A stretch of 64,000 bases of DNA from Epiperipatus broadwayi (Eukaryota; Onychophora; Udeonychophora; Euonychophora; Peripatidae), in NCBI GenBank assembly GCA_028023455.1, contig JAQFVV010006548.1, forward strand, positions 558,001-622,000, in the 5' to 3' direction. Shown here one piece after another: positions 53,701 to 59,562 of this stretch. The translations under genes were made by a program, and so were the position numbers. The number at the start of each line of letters is the position of its first letter. Position 1 is the first letter of the stretch. A model generated the notes under the pieces. It was not told the DNA's origin. It searched no databases and saw only the letters and a list, made by a program, of their open reading frames with translations.

Positions 53701-56700
53701 AAAAAAATCATAAACTTGTTAAAAATTCTCAACTATCTGAAAACATTTTCAAGTTTCACCTGGATTTTAGCTTCAGGTCATTGACATGGCAAGAGAAAGT
53801 GTAGATATGATACCATAAGATTTTTCACAAACACACACACATTACCTTACTTTCCTTACAAACACACATTACAAATATCTCTATAATTCTTATCAATATA
53901 TAATAAAACTATAAGAAAAAGAGTACAAATGAAAAACTTTAAAATGATTAAACTTTTAGTCTTACTTTGTATATGTAAATAAACATATTTGTTTATAGCA
54001 ATTTAAGATCATTGCTAATTTAAAATTTCATGTTCTTTATTTGAATTAATCTGAATAACAATATACAACATCATTGCAGTGTACATATTCAAGAGGTAAC
54101 TTCTTGGATCATGCTACTTGAAATTCAGACTTTATATTTATTCACAAAGGGTCTTGCAGAAATAATGTTTGGAAGGGTGATTTATTATTTTTACAAAACT
54201 ATAATTATTTTTTTTTGTTTAAATTGAGGCGATTTCTTTGCTTATAATAATTTTTCAATTAAATCTTGACCAGAATATATTGCACTAATCTTGATGTTTT
54301 TTTTTTTGCATGATTTTTTTTTTTTTTTTGAAGAGAATTTTATAGGTTATGAATTTTTGGTTTATAGACTTAACTGTTTTAAAAACTTTGATAATTTACT
54401 ATTACATTCTTTTCTTTTATACATAGTTTGTATACTTAACATGAGGCTCTGACTGTAAATACACATACATATCTCTTAAAAATGAAATGTAATTTATCTG
54501 ATTTTAAAGGGAAAAAATTGGTTTCAAATTTGTTATGTAGATTTTTTCTTACAATTTTTGGAGTGAATAGCTAAACTATGTTATTACAACATTGATTCAG
54601 AAATGGTCCTACAGATAGCTTGGAAAGAGAATCAGTAACTTTATTTGAACAAATACTGTATATTACAATTACTGCCATTATCAATAATAATATTTAATAA
54701 ATTTTATCAAACCATACACAAGCATGAAAGTAAACAATATGTCAATGCATAAAGAAAATCAACAACTATCTCATAAGCTATACAATTATTGTATTCAGAA
54801 CCAGCAACATAATTAGATGATCATGGAGATTAAATCAGTCTATCTCTCATCCCTATATGTCAACACAATGATATTTAATAGTTAAATTAGAAATATAGGA
54901 TTCTATTCAAGATATAAATTGAGAAGGAACTACTTTTCATACATGCGCTAAAAAATTGACACACTTCCCTGTCAATAAGTTTTTTTAAAAGCATAAGCCA
55001 CCTATGCTACAGTTTATTTTTTTAAATAAAGTAACAATTATTGACTAAACCTAAATTAGAGCTTGAATTTATTATGAGCCTGATTTTTAAACTGGCATAT
55101 TACTTATACATATTGACAGGAGTGTATTAATTTTCTAAAATACATGTGAAGAGTAGCTCATTCCACAATATTACTTATATATATAAATTGCTGAATTGTA
55201 ATTATAATATATATGTATATAGAAAAATACATATGTATTACAAATTATAAAAAGAATGACGGAAACTATATCTCTTGAAACTAAATGCCATATATAAATT
55301 AATATTATATGCAATTATTCAAATTAGAAATGCATGATTATGATTAAGAGAATAAAAATTAATAATAGTAAAACTCTTGGAAAAAATATACATATTTAAA
55401 TATAACTTATAAATAGCATGCCATGAACAAATTCCATCAAACTAATTATTATTTACAAATGATTATTATGTGTAATTAATTAAATTTGTTACATACTTTT
55501 AAGTTTGGTTTGATATGCTTGGATACTATATATATATATATGAGTAGATGCTTAATAATTAATAATACTAATTAGTTTATCATGTGAGAAATATATTTAA
55601 ATTAAAATCCTAAAAGTTGATTATATTCAATAGTATAATTTGCAATTCTGTTATTGATAACTCATGTACTATTATTTCATTTAAATAATAAGTAAATCTA
55701 GAAGCTGTGGGAGTGGCTACATATTCAGTTATATTCTTTTATTCTACTAGTGCAAAATAAGCTGAGAGTACAGCTAGTATATATACATGGAAGTTTATTA
55801 AATGAGAACTATGGTGATTCTTAATATGCTATGGTTGTTTCCATGACTCCCTACTTCCTACACTGATTCAGACCTCCAAAATTGCACAAATTCTTGCTAT
55901 ATGATTATGAAAGCTCCATACTTTTCACTGCTGGTCCAACATATCTATATATATATTACACAAGTTTTCTGGGTAGCTAATAAATATTTTTTTTTTTTTT
56001 TTTTTAAGAAACCGAATTAATTTCTGTTAATATTTTGAGTTTTCATACATCTGCTACTTAATCCTCATATTTTATTATTTCTATAGAGCTAATTAATAAA
56101 GTCTCAAAATTAAAATATTCTTTTGCATAAACATTCTAATCATTTTTCTTATTGTTTACATAGCACATATTTTAGACAGTTTATTATTGTTGAACTCTCA
56201 TAATTCAGTGTATTTTCTGATTATATAGACCAGGAGTTGGCAACTTTTTAGTGGTGCCGTGCCGAATCTATGCTACAATGTTATTCCACATTTAAAAATT
56301 GATCCAGTTATAATGAGTTTCAAAATTATATATATACTTTTGAAGCCCATTATAACCAGATCTTATATTATTGATTATTAAACATTTTAAAATATATAGG
56401 ATCATGCATGAAAAGTATGTTTTGTTAAATTATACTGCATTCGAAAGACATGCTTAAAATTTCCTTTGGCATGGCAAAATTCATCCTGTTGGTGCTTAAA
56501 AAAATGTTTATTGTTTATAAAATTGCCGATTAATGTAAACTAATTCAGAATAGGAAAAGCATCTTTAACTTTCAATGGTTTAATTTAAAAAGCTGAATAA
56601 TGAGCTCTAACAAAACAAGTTTTTTTCTAACAATCATCAAAAATTATTCAAAAAAAGTCATTTTTGTGATATAAATAATCAACTCGAAATTGGAAGATTT

Positions 56701-57650
56701 TCATATATTCTTATTTTCTTTTAAACTATGGATATTTTGAATTTTTCTCTATGCGAAATTTGTTTTAATTAAGCAATAGAAAAAAAACAATATTTTTTTT
56801 ACTTCTTTAAGATCCTATCGATATTACCTTGTGAACTTCATTCAGGCATTAATCCGACTACCACTAACTATAAACTTAAACACGCCAAAATTTAAAATGT
56901 ATTATTATATAAGTTTTTCAAATGAATTAATAGATATAATTTTCAGCCTGAATGTCAACTGATTGTCAAAAAAAAAAAAAATCCAAGTAAAATTAATTCT
57001 CCGTGGGGTAAAAAATTCCATTCCACTTAGCTCATATTTATTGAAAATACACTGATCGAGTGTACGTTTATTGTACAAAATAATTAGTAAATTAAACTAA
57101 ATCATGGTTTCCATTTATATGAGAGTCGCATATACAAAATGCAGGTGATGTTGCAAATGTGGGTGCTGTAATTAAAATATATATTTTTTACTATTTCAAT
57201 TCAAAGTGCCATTGATAATCGTTCTGCGTGCCACGCTTGCCGGTCCCTGATATAGACCATTGTTGACAATGATGAAACCCAGGTACTAAATTTGATATTC
57301 CATTTCAAAACTGCAACACTTTAAATTTGAACAAGGAAATGTTAACGGTACAATATATAATCATATATTTTGGTTTTCAAGATATTTATTTCAATGTCAT
57401 ACCGGAAATAACTTGATCAATATTAGAGAAATATTTAGAAGTGAAAATATCATTAGTCATACTTTCAATATAATAAATAAAAATCTCTGAAACATAATGT
57501 AGTAAATAAAAGCTAAAATCTAATACACATTGTTTAAAAAATAAAACTTCTTACGCTAGACAGAACAGAAAAAAGTTCTTTAATGTTATTTTCAATATTA
57601 TCCTTTTCTTTCATGAGTTGAAATACACTTTCCCTCGTATAAGCTGCCAT
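17695..57650 (-). CDS. PSMD9: 26S proteasome non-ATPase regulatory subunit 9 (spliced, four exons seen)
   Basis: Known role: PSMD9 (yeast Nas2, p27) is a chaperone that helps assemble the ATPase ring base of the 19S proteasome in cytosol and nucleus; it is not part of the finished proteasome. Exons at 57555-57650, 41153-41449, 24922-25023 and 17699-17787 are all in phase and flanked by GT-AG sites. The joined product is about 195 residues; the human protein, from memory, is about 220. In order: helical N-terminal segment, the highly conserved '[12 protein letters not shown]' block, a helix with '[13 protein letters not shown]', then a PDZ-like domain split over exons 3 and 4. The usual short C-terminal tail after 'GLIG' was not found. 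Introns of about 16.1, 16.1 and 7.1 kb are filled with mobile elements. Assignment is by recognition of the family sequence. Confidence 0.93.
18430..19830 (-). pseudogene. Degenerate non-LTR retrotransposon, RT to 3' end
   Basis: On the minus strand, 19558-19824 reads as a non-LTR reverse transcriptase stretch with '[16 protein letters not shown]' in place of the usual GCPLSPLLFNLF block, followed by '[11 protein letters not shown]' in place of the YADD-type catalytic motif. Downstream are 'MGLI', '[11 protein letters not shown]' near 19320-19370, and '[12 protein letters not shown]' near 18640-18670, like the C-terminal zinc-knuckle of such elements. A (TTA)n run near 18466-18480 may be the 3' tail. 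Many stops and frameshifts are present and key catalytic residues are lost. Confidence 0.65.
20090..20142. repeat. TA microsatellite followed by a hairpin
   Basis: (AT)n runs over 20090-20110. It is followed by TGTAACAG and its complement CTGTTACA (about 20111-20142) around a GGGTTCAAACCC core. The core resembles a tRNA B box, but no A box or full tRNA fold is seen, so this is treated as a palindromic repeat end rather than an RNA gene. Confidence 0.4.
20810..20873. repeat. 32-bp tandem duplication
   Basis: Two adjacent 32-bp units, 20810-20841 and 20842-20873, contain AATAAAAATGTTTAAAATGA and differ at two positions. The duplication borders the GC-richer island that follows. Confidence 0.85.
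20874..21235. other. GC-richer island with donor-like end, unknown nature
   Basis: This part of PSMD9 intron 3 is unusually GC-rich around 20870-20960. A short open stretch from an ATG at about 21059 includes CTCATGGAAC, as does the island near 7064. It ends in a donor-like AAGGTAACGTGAAC. It is probably a piece of a repeat family, but no protein family is recognised. Confidence 0.3.
22124..22371. repeat. Foldback MITE with arms of about 75 bp
   Basis: The left arm (22124-22198) and right arm (about 22290-22371) are imperfect reverse complements sharing AGAAATAATCTTTAAC and GTTACCAAGAAATT. The spacer is about 90 bp and non-coding. No clear target duplication is seen because the flanks are A/T only. 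Confidence 0.7.
23961..24210. repeat. Foldback MITE with arms of about 115 bp
   Basis: Arms at 23961-24075 and about 24095-24210 pair almost throughout, from CTATGCTCTTTATTACTG to its complement, with a loop of only about 20 bp. The arms carry CAGCAATCTTCTTC, like the CAGTCTTCTTC motif of the element at 45523-45793, so the two may be distantly related. Confidence 0.8.
24922..25023 (-). CDS. PSMD9: PSMD9 exon 3 (PDZ-like domain, first part)
   Basis: The 34 codons after acceptor ATTTATCTAG read '[14 protein letters not shown]' and then '[14 protein letters not shown]', which is the core of the PSMD9 PDZ-like domain. The donor is GAT|GTAAGA, phase 0. The exon is too short to stand out as an ORF and was found by reading the minus strand. 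Confidence 0.92.
25458..25606. repeat. Foldback element with arms of about 40 bp
   Basis: ATGATGCTTCCAAAAGTATA (25459 on) through CTCTTCATCCTACT pairs with AGTAGGTGAAGAG through CTTTTGGAAGCATATG (25569-25606). The spacer is about 60 bp. The open frame over this region is a by-product of the repeat, not a gene. Confidence 0.65.
26478..26835 (-). pseudogene. Unrecognised degenerate protein-coding relic
   Basis: One minus-strand frame of about 118 codons runs from '[18 protein letters not shown]' through '[18 protein letters not shown]', '[18 protein letters not shown]' and '[19 protein letters not shown]' with only three stops (TAA, TGA, TAA) and no frameshift. Amino-acid usage is varied and protein-like, unlike the Phe/Lys/Ile-rich chance frames around it. 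I do not recognise the family. It could be a processed pseudogene or a domain of a mobile element; no introns or flanking repeats are evident. Confidence 0.5.
27090..28030 (-). pseudogene. RTE-like non-LTR retrotransposon, C-terminal relic
   Basis: Minus-strand blocks near 27100-27420 give '[13 protein letters not shown]', '[18 protein letters not shown]' and 'FILQWIDNN'. These fit the conserved C-terminal part of RTE/BovB-like ORF2 proteins (AGHIARRxDxRW and a final QW). Upstream, near 27600-27740, 'KHKLEELNN' matches the palm-to-thumb spacer of that family. Stops and frame changes are frequent. Inference rests on motif order, not on an alignment. Confidence 0.6.
28701..28881. repeat. Foldback element family A, copy 2 (interrupted)
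   Basis: The left arm GACAAAACTCTCCATATAG through CACTCAGTGCAA pairs with the right arm ending GCACTGAGTGGCGCTACTG and GAGAGGTTTGAC. It is the same sequence family as 11801-12137. The sequence that follows copy 1 directly (GTTATAAGCAAGCATAAG) resumes here only at about 29692, after a retrotransposon 3' end. That shows a later insertion into this copy. Confidence 0.7.
28888..29685 (+). mobile_element. 5'-truncated non-LTR retrotransposon 3' end
   Basis: Plus-strand frames read '[21 protein letters not shown]' (28943-29003), like the GHxxRMDDNRIAK region after the RT domain. '[18 protein letters not shown]' follows near 29250-29305, then 'LCK' and '[11 protein letters not shown]' near 29340-29395, a C-terminal Cys/His zinc-knuckle, and a last open frame ending at 29585. 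About 100 bp of 3' sequence ends in CATATCACATCACATT. Two frameshifts break the frame. It lies inside foldback copy 2, typical of a 5'-truncated insertion. Confidence 0.65.
29692..29760. repeat. Foldback family A, displaced flank of copy 2
   Basis: AACAGTTTGTGTAAGCATAAAGAATCGTGATCATG resembles 12146-12180 beside copy 1 and, inverted, 59105-59150 beside copy 3. It marks the far side of the insertion that split copy 2. Confidence 0.6.
29870..31130 (+). pseudogene. RTE-like non-LTR retrotransposon relic (endonuclease to C-terminus)
   Basis: Blocks in order on the plus strand: '[20 protein letters not shown]' near 29880-29940 and 'GYKFFW' near 29980, the start of the AP-endonuclease domain; '[13 protein letters not shown]' near 30295-30335 and 'ILKYGSNML' near 30365-30390, the pre-RT linker; 'NLVKALDL' near 30645; '[11 protein letters not shown]' near 30780-30812; and '[22 protein letters not shown]' near 30910-30980. 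The order fits one element heavily deleted in the middle; the RT catalytic motif is missing. Stops are frequent. Confidence 0.65.
31700..32062. other. AT-rich intronic sequence, nothing recognised
   Basis: Apart from a TA run near 31940-31952 no repeat, exon or RNA gene is evident. Confidence 0.35.
32063..32311 (+). pseudogene. Small repeated ORF of unknown function, copy 1
   Basis: An open frame of 82 codons starts [16 protein letters not shown] and ends IENIF. A diverged copy, also starting with an ATGGAAGATGCAA block, lies at 35951-36180 with several stops. Presence of two copies 3.9 kb apart points to a repeat, most likely mobile-element coding DNA. No family is recognised. It may instead be a chance frame in a repeated sequence. 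Confidence 0.4.
32440..32700. other. GC-richer island with repeated TCCGTAC motif
   Basis: The patch ends with TCCGTACTTCATTCCAGAGA at about 32648 and then GAGGTAACAAG. Related TCCGTACCTCATTCCGGAGA and TCCGTACCTCACTCTGGA stretches lie at about 33520 and 33607. The island may be part of the same element as the small repeated ORF. Product unknown. Confidence 0.3.
33510..33841. other. GC-richer patch with two TCCGTAC-type repeats
   Basis: It holds two of the three related motifs (about 33520 and 33607). Open frames on both strands (33442-33690 plus, 33614-33841 minus) overlap here, but neither shows a recognisable domain, so no CDS is called. Confidence 0.3.
34540..34790 (-). mobile_element. 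Penelope-like element 3' fragment
   Basis: The minus strand of 34610-34740 matches, with divergence, that of 38480-38600, which directly follows the GIY-YIG domain of a larger Penelope-like relic. Shared blocks include GGGCAAATAGG, AGAATTCATGA and CATGATTGGA. Only the C-terminal/3' region is present, so this is a short truncated copy. Confidence 0.5.
34930..35055. repeat. Half-copy of the 680-1027 MITE
   Basis: TTTCCATTATCTAATATTGAATG, followed by AATGTCTTAAGAAAAATTAAA and CATTCAAACTGTTACTAATA, parallels 708-795 in order, with about one difference in eight bases by eye. The opposite arm is not seen. Confidence 0.55.
35651..35710. repeat. 30-bp tandem duplication, identical units
   Basis: Two identical 30-bp units (35651-35680, 35681-35710) contain AATATAGTATTTAAAAGGGG. 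A short (AC)n run lies at about 35624-35637 just upstream. Confidence 0.9.
35951..36180 (+). pseudogene. Small repeated ORF of unknown function, copy 2 (broken)
   Basis: The copy begins ATGGAAGATGCAATTGTAAT and tracks copy 1 at 32063 through an ACAATGGCATCT-type block near 36138, with several stops and small indels. It supports the idea that both belong to a repeat family; product unknown. Confidence 0.4.
37407..37690 (-). other. GC-richer patch with an 81-codon open frame, not recognised
   Basis: The minus strand has an open frame of 81 codons (37407-37652), and other frames also stay open for long stretches, as expected of higher GC content. No motif or family was recognised, and it lies within intron 2 of PSMD9. 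It may be mobile-element coding DNA. Confidence 0.25.
38400..39255 (-). mobile_element. Penelope-like retroelement relic: RT C-terminus and GIY-YIG domain
   Basis: Reading from 39255 down: '[11 protein letters not shown]' with 'HGKIKTTV' (the LPFLDVxxxR block after the RT palm), a THTxKYL-like stretch, then '[18 protein letters not shown]' across a frame change, and 'KNYPSAVIK'. In 38593-38817 the GIY-YIG endonuclease appears as '[15 protein letters not shown]' and '[14 protein letters not shown]'. This order is diagnostic of Penelope-like elements. The 5' part, with the RT catalytic motif, is absent (5' truncation) and several stops and frameshifts are present. Confidence 0.75.
39825..40018. 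repeat. Foldback MITE with an internal 22-bp tandem duplication
   Basis: Arms at 39825-39893 and about 39952-40018 pair from AAATAGAAATTCATATAACA inward through ATTACAATACTAG to TTTTACTAAAATT. The loop holds two identical 22-bp units, TTGTTAATAGATAAAACCAT plus AG, at 39906-39927 and 39928-39949. Confidence 0.8.
40492..40535. repeat. (AC)n(AT)n microsatellite
   Basis: A compound dinucleotide run in PSMD9 intron 2 near exon 2. The overlapping open frames on both strands come from the repeat. Confidence 0.8.
41153..41449 (-). CDS. PSMD9: PSMD9 exon 2
   Basis: This exon has 99 codons. It opens after acceptor TTTTTTAG and starts '[20 protein letters not shown]', the most conserved part of the family. 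It continues through '[20 protein letters not shown]' and a basic coiled region, and ends with 'SPAAEA' at donor GCA|GTAAGT, phase 0. A candidate ATG inside it is simply Met in this block, not a start. Confidence 0.93.
42390..42437. repeat. 24-bp tandem duplication, identical units
   Basis: Two identical units (AGCATGCAATGAGAAATGGA plus AAGT) at 42390-42413 and 42414-42437. Confidence 0.9.
42891..42958. repeat. 34-bp tandem duplication, identical units
   Basis: Two identical 34-bp units beginning AGATACCAAAATTTAAACAT at 42891-42924 and 42925-42958. Confidence 0.9.
44070..44137. repeat. (ATT)n and (CT)n microsatellites
   Basis: An ATT trinucleotide run at about 44081-44101 is followed by a CT run at about 44114-44136. 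A further (CA)n tract lies near 44392-44406. Confidence 0.85.
44460..44900 (-). pseudogene. Mariner-like transposase N-terminal relic
   Basis: On the minus strand, in shifting frames, '[17 protein letters not shown]' near 44785-44840 matches the first helix-turn-helix of mariner transposases. Downstream come '[14 protein letters not shown]' near 44650-44690, '[13 protein letters not shown]' near 44590-44630, and '[18 protein letters not shown]' near 44515-44570, which fits the HEDLxMxKVxxRWVPRLL region. The DDD catalytic domain is not seen. Decayed and truncated; assignment by motif order. Confidence 0.6.
45069..45148. repeat. Short foldback, 23-bp arms
   Basis: TTACATGCTTAAGACTATCTG at 45069 pairs with CAGATAGTTATAAGTATGTAA ending at 45148, with a spacer of about 34 bp. 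Confidence 0.55.
45523..45793. repeat. Foldback MITE with internal repeated CTGCAGTCTTCTTC motif
   Basis: Arms start TGCAATTCATCCACTCTACT and end with its complement; pairing continues through TTTTTAGCAAAACCTTTA and CAATCTTACATTT. The left side holds the block TGTCCTGCAGTCTTCTTCA twice (about 45604 and 45659), and its complement occurs once at about 45684. This suggests an internal duplication of one arm. Confidence 0.8.
47210..47681 (+). repeat. 5' LTR of the Gypsy element
   Basis: It begins TGCGCTGAATGGTAAGACTG and ends CTCCCTGAAA. It matches 51615-52091 along its whole length with scattered differences and small gaps. AATAAAATAACTAAG near 47604 may be the polyadenylation signal region. 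Confidence 0.85.
47692..47710 (+). promoter_or_regulatory. Primer-binding-site-like sequence
   Basis: TGGCGCAATCAGACAGGAT, ten bases after the 5' LTR, has the TGG start usual for a tRNA 3'-end match. The exact tRNA was not identified. Confidence 0.45.
47711..48470 (+). pseudogene. Gypsy gag remnant with zinc knuckles
   Basis: A capsid-like region includes '[14 protein letters not shown]' (47833-47874) and '[18 protein letters not shown]' (47896-47949). A later frame carries helical sequence and two CCHC-type knuckles: '[13 protein letters not shown]' followed by TGA where Cys is expected (48388-48429), and '[14 protein letters not shown]' (48448-48489). A frame change near 48060-48150 and the TGA break the protein. 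Gag would form the particle and bind RNA. Confidence 0.7.
48474..50215 (+). pseudogene. Gypsy protease, reverse transcriptase and RNase H remnant
   Basis: Protease: '[12 protein letters not shown]' near 48630-48665 has DSG for the usual DTG/DSG aspartic site. RT: '[20 protein letters not shown]' near 49139-49198, a frameshifted palm, then the catalytic 'PYLDDLLIY' at 49405-49431. Connection: 'IKFLGHIIN' near 49540. RNase H: '[15 protein letters not shown]' near 49830-49875, '[14 protein letters not shown]' near 49943-49985, and 'ADALS' near 50180. Catalytic motifs survive, but several frameshifts and stops prevent a whole polyprotein. Confidence 0.8.
50400..51608 (+). pseudogene. Gypsy integrase remnant
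   Basis: The N-terminal HHCC finger is damaged ('[13 protein letters not shown]' near 50470-50508, with Tyr replacing a His). The catalytic core follows in 50668-51123: 'HIDHAGP', then '[17 protein letters not shown]', then '[10 protein letters not shown]', giving the Asp, Asp and Glu positions. In 51123-51340 a C-terminal SH3-like stretch ends '[10 protein letters not shown]', the usual Gypsy RRHVDQLR block. Open frames 50701-51123 and 51204-51608 are separated by a TGA and a frame change. Role if intact: inserting the DNA copy into the genome. Confidence 0.8.
51615..52091 (+). repeat. 3' LTR of the Gypsy element
   Basis: It begins TGCGCGGAATGGTAAGACTG immediately after the purine tract at 51603-51614 and ends CTCCCTGAAA. 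Jockey-like coding sequence resumes directly after it. Confidence 0.85.
53208..53424. repeat. Foldback element with arms of about 27 bp
   Basis: CATTTTTCTTTTTTCACTTT (from 53208) pairs with AAAGTGCAAAAAAGAAAAATG near 53400-53421. The interior has a GC-richer GCCCTTCGGTTTCAACCACACCTGCAGG-type stretch near 53250 that hints at a MITE. Family not assigned. Confidence 0.45.
54560..54662. repeat. Dispersed repeat shared with 44930-45030
   Basis: AATAGCTAAACTATGTTATT at 54566 parallels AATAACTAAACTATGTCATT at 44931, and the similarity continues through CAGATAGCTTGGAAAGAG and CAGTAACTTT to CTGTATA. In the 44-kb copy it lies next to the mariner relic, so it may be part of that element. Confidence 0.5.
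56231..57249. mobile_element. Non-autonomous hAT element with perfect 8-bp target duplication
   Basis: The element starts CAGGAGTTGGCAAC at 56231 and ends GCTTGCCGGTCCCTG at 57249, imperfect hAT-type terminal repeats. It is flanked by identical 8-bp direct repeats ATATAGAC at 56223-56230 and 57250-57257. Subterminal GGTGCCGTGCC and CTGCGTGCCACGC motifs are also inverted to each other. The 1.02-kb interior has no transposase frame. It lies about 300 bp from exon 1 in intron 1 of PSMD9. The intact duplication suggests fairly recent insertion. Confidence 0.88.
57555..57650 (-). CDS. PSMD9: PSMD9 exon 1
   Basis: Exon 1 holds the start ATG (57650-57648) and 32 codons beginning [10 protein letters not shown] and ending in 'VLSS'. 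It ends at donor AGC|GTAAGA in phase 0. The segment is helical and charged, as expected for the N-terminal region of this chaperone. The start is chosen because no upstream in-frame continuation is evident and the length suits the family. Confidence 0.88.
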
Positions 57651-57953
57651 CTTAAAATTCAAAACACTACCTGGATAATATAATCCTTTACTAAAATATG
57701 ACACAAAGTGAAATGAAAAATATCTAATGATTTATTAAAATATACATAAATATAAATGAATAAATAGGTTTTTATGGTAAATTAACTTATAACTTAAGAA
57801 TTTGCTAAGTACATTTAACTTTAACTTATCGATTACTTTCTCCAAAAAGAGCAGACATCGGAATGTTGTGGTATGATAAAAGTGCTAACTTATCAAAACA
57901 GTTTTAAAAATACTTTACTTTATTTATTTAAATTCCAAAATAATTTCAATCAA
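57651..57953. promoter_or_regulatory. Likely bidirectional promoter between PSMD9 and the TatD gene
   Basis: About 300 bp separate the ATG of PSMD9 (57650, minus) from the best ATG of the TatD gene (57954, plus). Both transcription starts must lie here or very close, so control elements are probably shared. TTATCGATTAC at about 57827 resembles a DRE-type core (TATCGAT). No clear TATA box is visible on either strand. Role inferred from layout only. Confidence 0.6.
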
Positions 57954-58095
57954 ATGGCGACTTCATCGACATCTTTAAAATCTTCCAACGACAGAGAAGA
58001 AAGAATATATAGTTTAGTTGATGTAGGAGCAAATCTTACCAATCGCAAATTCGCCCGTGATTTAGAAAATGTTATTAAAAGAGCTCAAGATTCTG
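57873..58095 (+). CDS. TatD-family metal-dependent nuclease, first exon (partial gene)
   Basis: The frame reads 'YSLVDVGANLTNRKFARDLE' then 'NVIKRAQDSG', matching the start of TatD/TATDN1 proteins, in which a short strand with an Asp-centred metal motif is followed by NLT and a helix. The exon ends at donor TCTG|GTAACG (58095/58096). The ATG at 57954 gives MATSSTSLKSS before the domain and is preferred; an upstream in-frame ATG at 57873 is possible and might give a mitochondrial-like leader. Known role: Mg-dependent 3'-5' exonuclease/DNase with a TIM-barrel fold. Later exons were not found before 64000, so most of the gene lies outside the window or was missed. Confidence 0.75.
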
Positions 58096-58148
58096 GTAAC
58101 GTTTTAATATTTGTTTCTTCTATGTTTTTTGTTTTTAAAGTTTATTAA

Positions 58149-59100
58149 AAATCGATAATATGTACACGGGTGGAAAAACAAACATTATTATTTCGAACAT
58201 AGTACTATAATATCGAATCGAATTTGTCTAACTTTAATATTATGAATTTTATTGCATCATTTAGATGCCGCAACATTTAAATTTTTTTTATATGTTATAT
58301 TCAAACATTTTATGTAACATATTTTATCCAATCTCAATCACGATATTTTTACTTTAAAAAAGAAAAAGTTTATACCCATTGGTATTGATCGTTGTGTGAA
58401 ACAAAATTATTTAGATTTTCCTCATGGTCTAGTTTAGTGATAAATATGATGGAATGGAAAACTAAAGATTCCTATATTGTTTTCCAACTGGGGATATAAA
58501 AAATAATCATAGTTTTAGCCTTGAATGAAACTACTATACGCATTGTATCAGTTCGATGCTCGAATATCATTTACAAAACATTATTTTGACTTATGCAGTT
58601 TATATAATAGATTTAAATAAAAGTTCCTGGATTAATTAATTTCTTGCTGAGAACATAAAACAAAAATCTCATTTTAGTTAGTAGTTGCGCTCATTCTGTC
58701 ACTTTGATATTTGTGTTATGATCTCCAAAACCATTGATCATAAAATTATTTATTTTTAATAATCTTATCACATACATATAAGATAATTTTTTTACTCTAT
58801 TTTCACTATTGTCTTTAATAGATTTTTGTATGAATACTATTGAAACGCTTACTTTTGATATTCATATATTACAGTATTATCGATTACAAAATACATTTTA
58901 ATCCAGAAATCTACCACAATGTTTATTATTTAAGTGCTGATATCAATTTGATCAAGATGTTAAGTGTTAGTTTTTGCTTGTCTATTTTAAAGTTAATCTC
59001 TATTATTGAAATATATATATTGTACTATGTTTAATAACAAATAAATAAAAGAATTTCAAGTAGTATTCTTTAAATAATAATAAAAATTTTAAGTCAATAA
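58149..59100. other. Probable TatD intron 1, nothing recognised
   Basis: AT-rich, with a chance Tyr/Ile/Leu-rich frame at 58840-59034. No exon with TatD similarity is visible here. Confidence 0.4.
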
Positions 59101-59151
59101 ACGTCATATGACCATCATCTCTTATGCTTGTGTATAACTGTTGTTAAAACA

Positions 59152-59264
59152 GGCAAAACTCACTATATATATTGCCACACACAACAAGCTAGAGTAATCA
59201 ATGGATGCCAGAAGGCGATTACTCTAGCTTGTTGTGTGTGGCAATATATATAGTGAGCTTTGCC
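59152..59264. repeat. Foldback element family A, copy 3 (compact hairpin)
   Basis: GGCAAAACTCACTATATATA through GCTAGAGTAATC pairs almost perfectly with GATTACTCTAGC to the end at 59264, with a 17-base loop (AATGGATGCCAGAAGGC). Here the long spacer of copies 1 and 2 is gone. The left flank 59085-59151 is the inverted form of 12138-12200. Confidence 0.85.
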
Positions 59265-59562
59265 AATAATAAAAATTATTAAAAAACTATGAACTTTTTA
59301 GCCATTGAAACAAATACCATTATTTTGTCTTCTTAATTCATAGGGATCATGCTAGCAAAACTGATTAATATTTGTCTGAATTTTCTGTTTATTGTTTAGT
59401 GAATCTGACATTTCATTTTTAACTATGTTAAATTAAATTAAATTAAATTTATATTTTCTTCTTTCTTTTGATGCAATCACTCATCAGTCTTATTAGTTCT
59501 TTCCTTATTCACATTTATTTTTCTGTGTTTTATCTTCATGAACCAATATAAAAATTTTATGT

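Larger units (their letters stand above)
41450..57554 (-). other. PSMD9 intron 1
   Basis: An intron of about 16.1 kb with canonical ends, holding a mariner relic, a Jockey-like element split by a Gypsy element, several foldback elements and a non-autonomous hAT. Stretches 41460-42380, 43000-44100, 52600-53200, 53430-54550 and 54660-56220 show only AT-rich sequence and short microsatellites. Confidence 0.85.

Noticed and set aside
57873-57953. Use of the upstream ATG for the TatD gene
   Set aside because: Kept only as an alternative: the extra 27 residues are Phe/Lys/Asn-rich and unlike the family, while the ATG at 57954 gives a short Ser-rich start directly before the domain.
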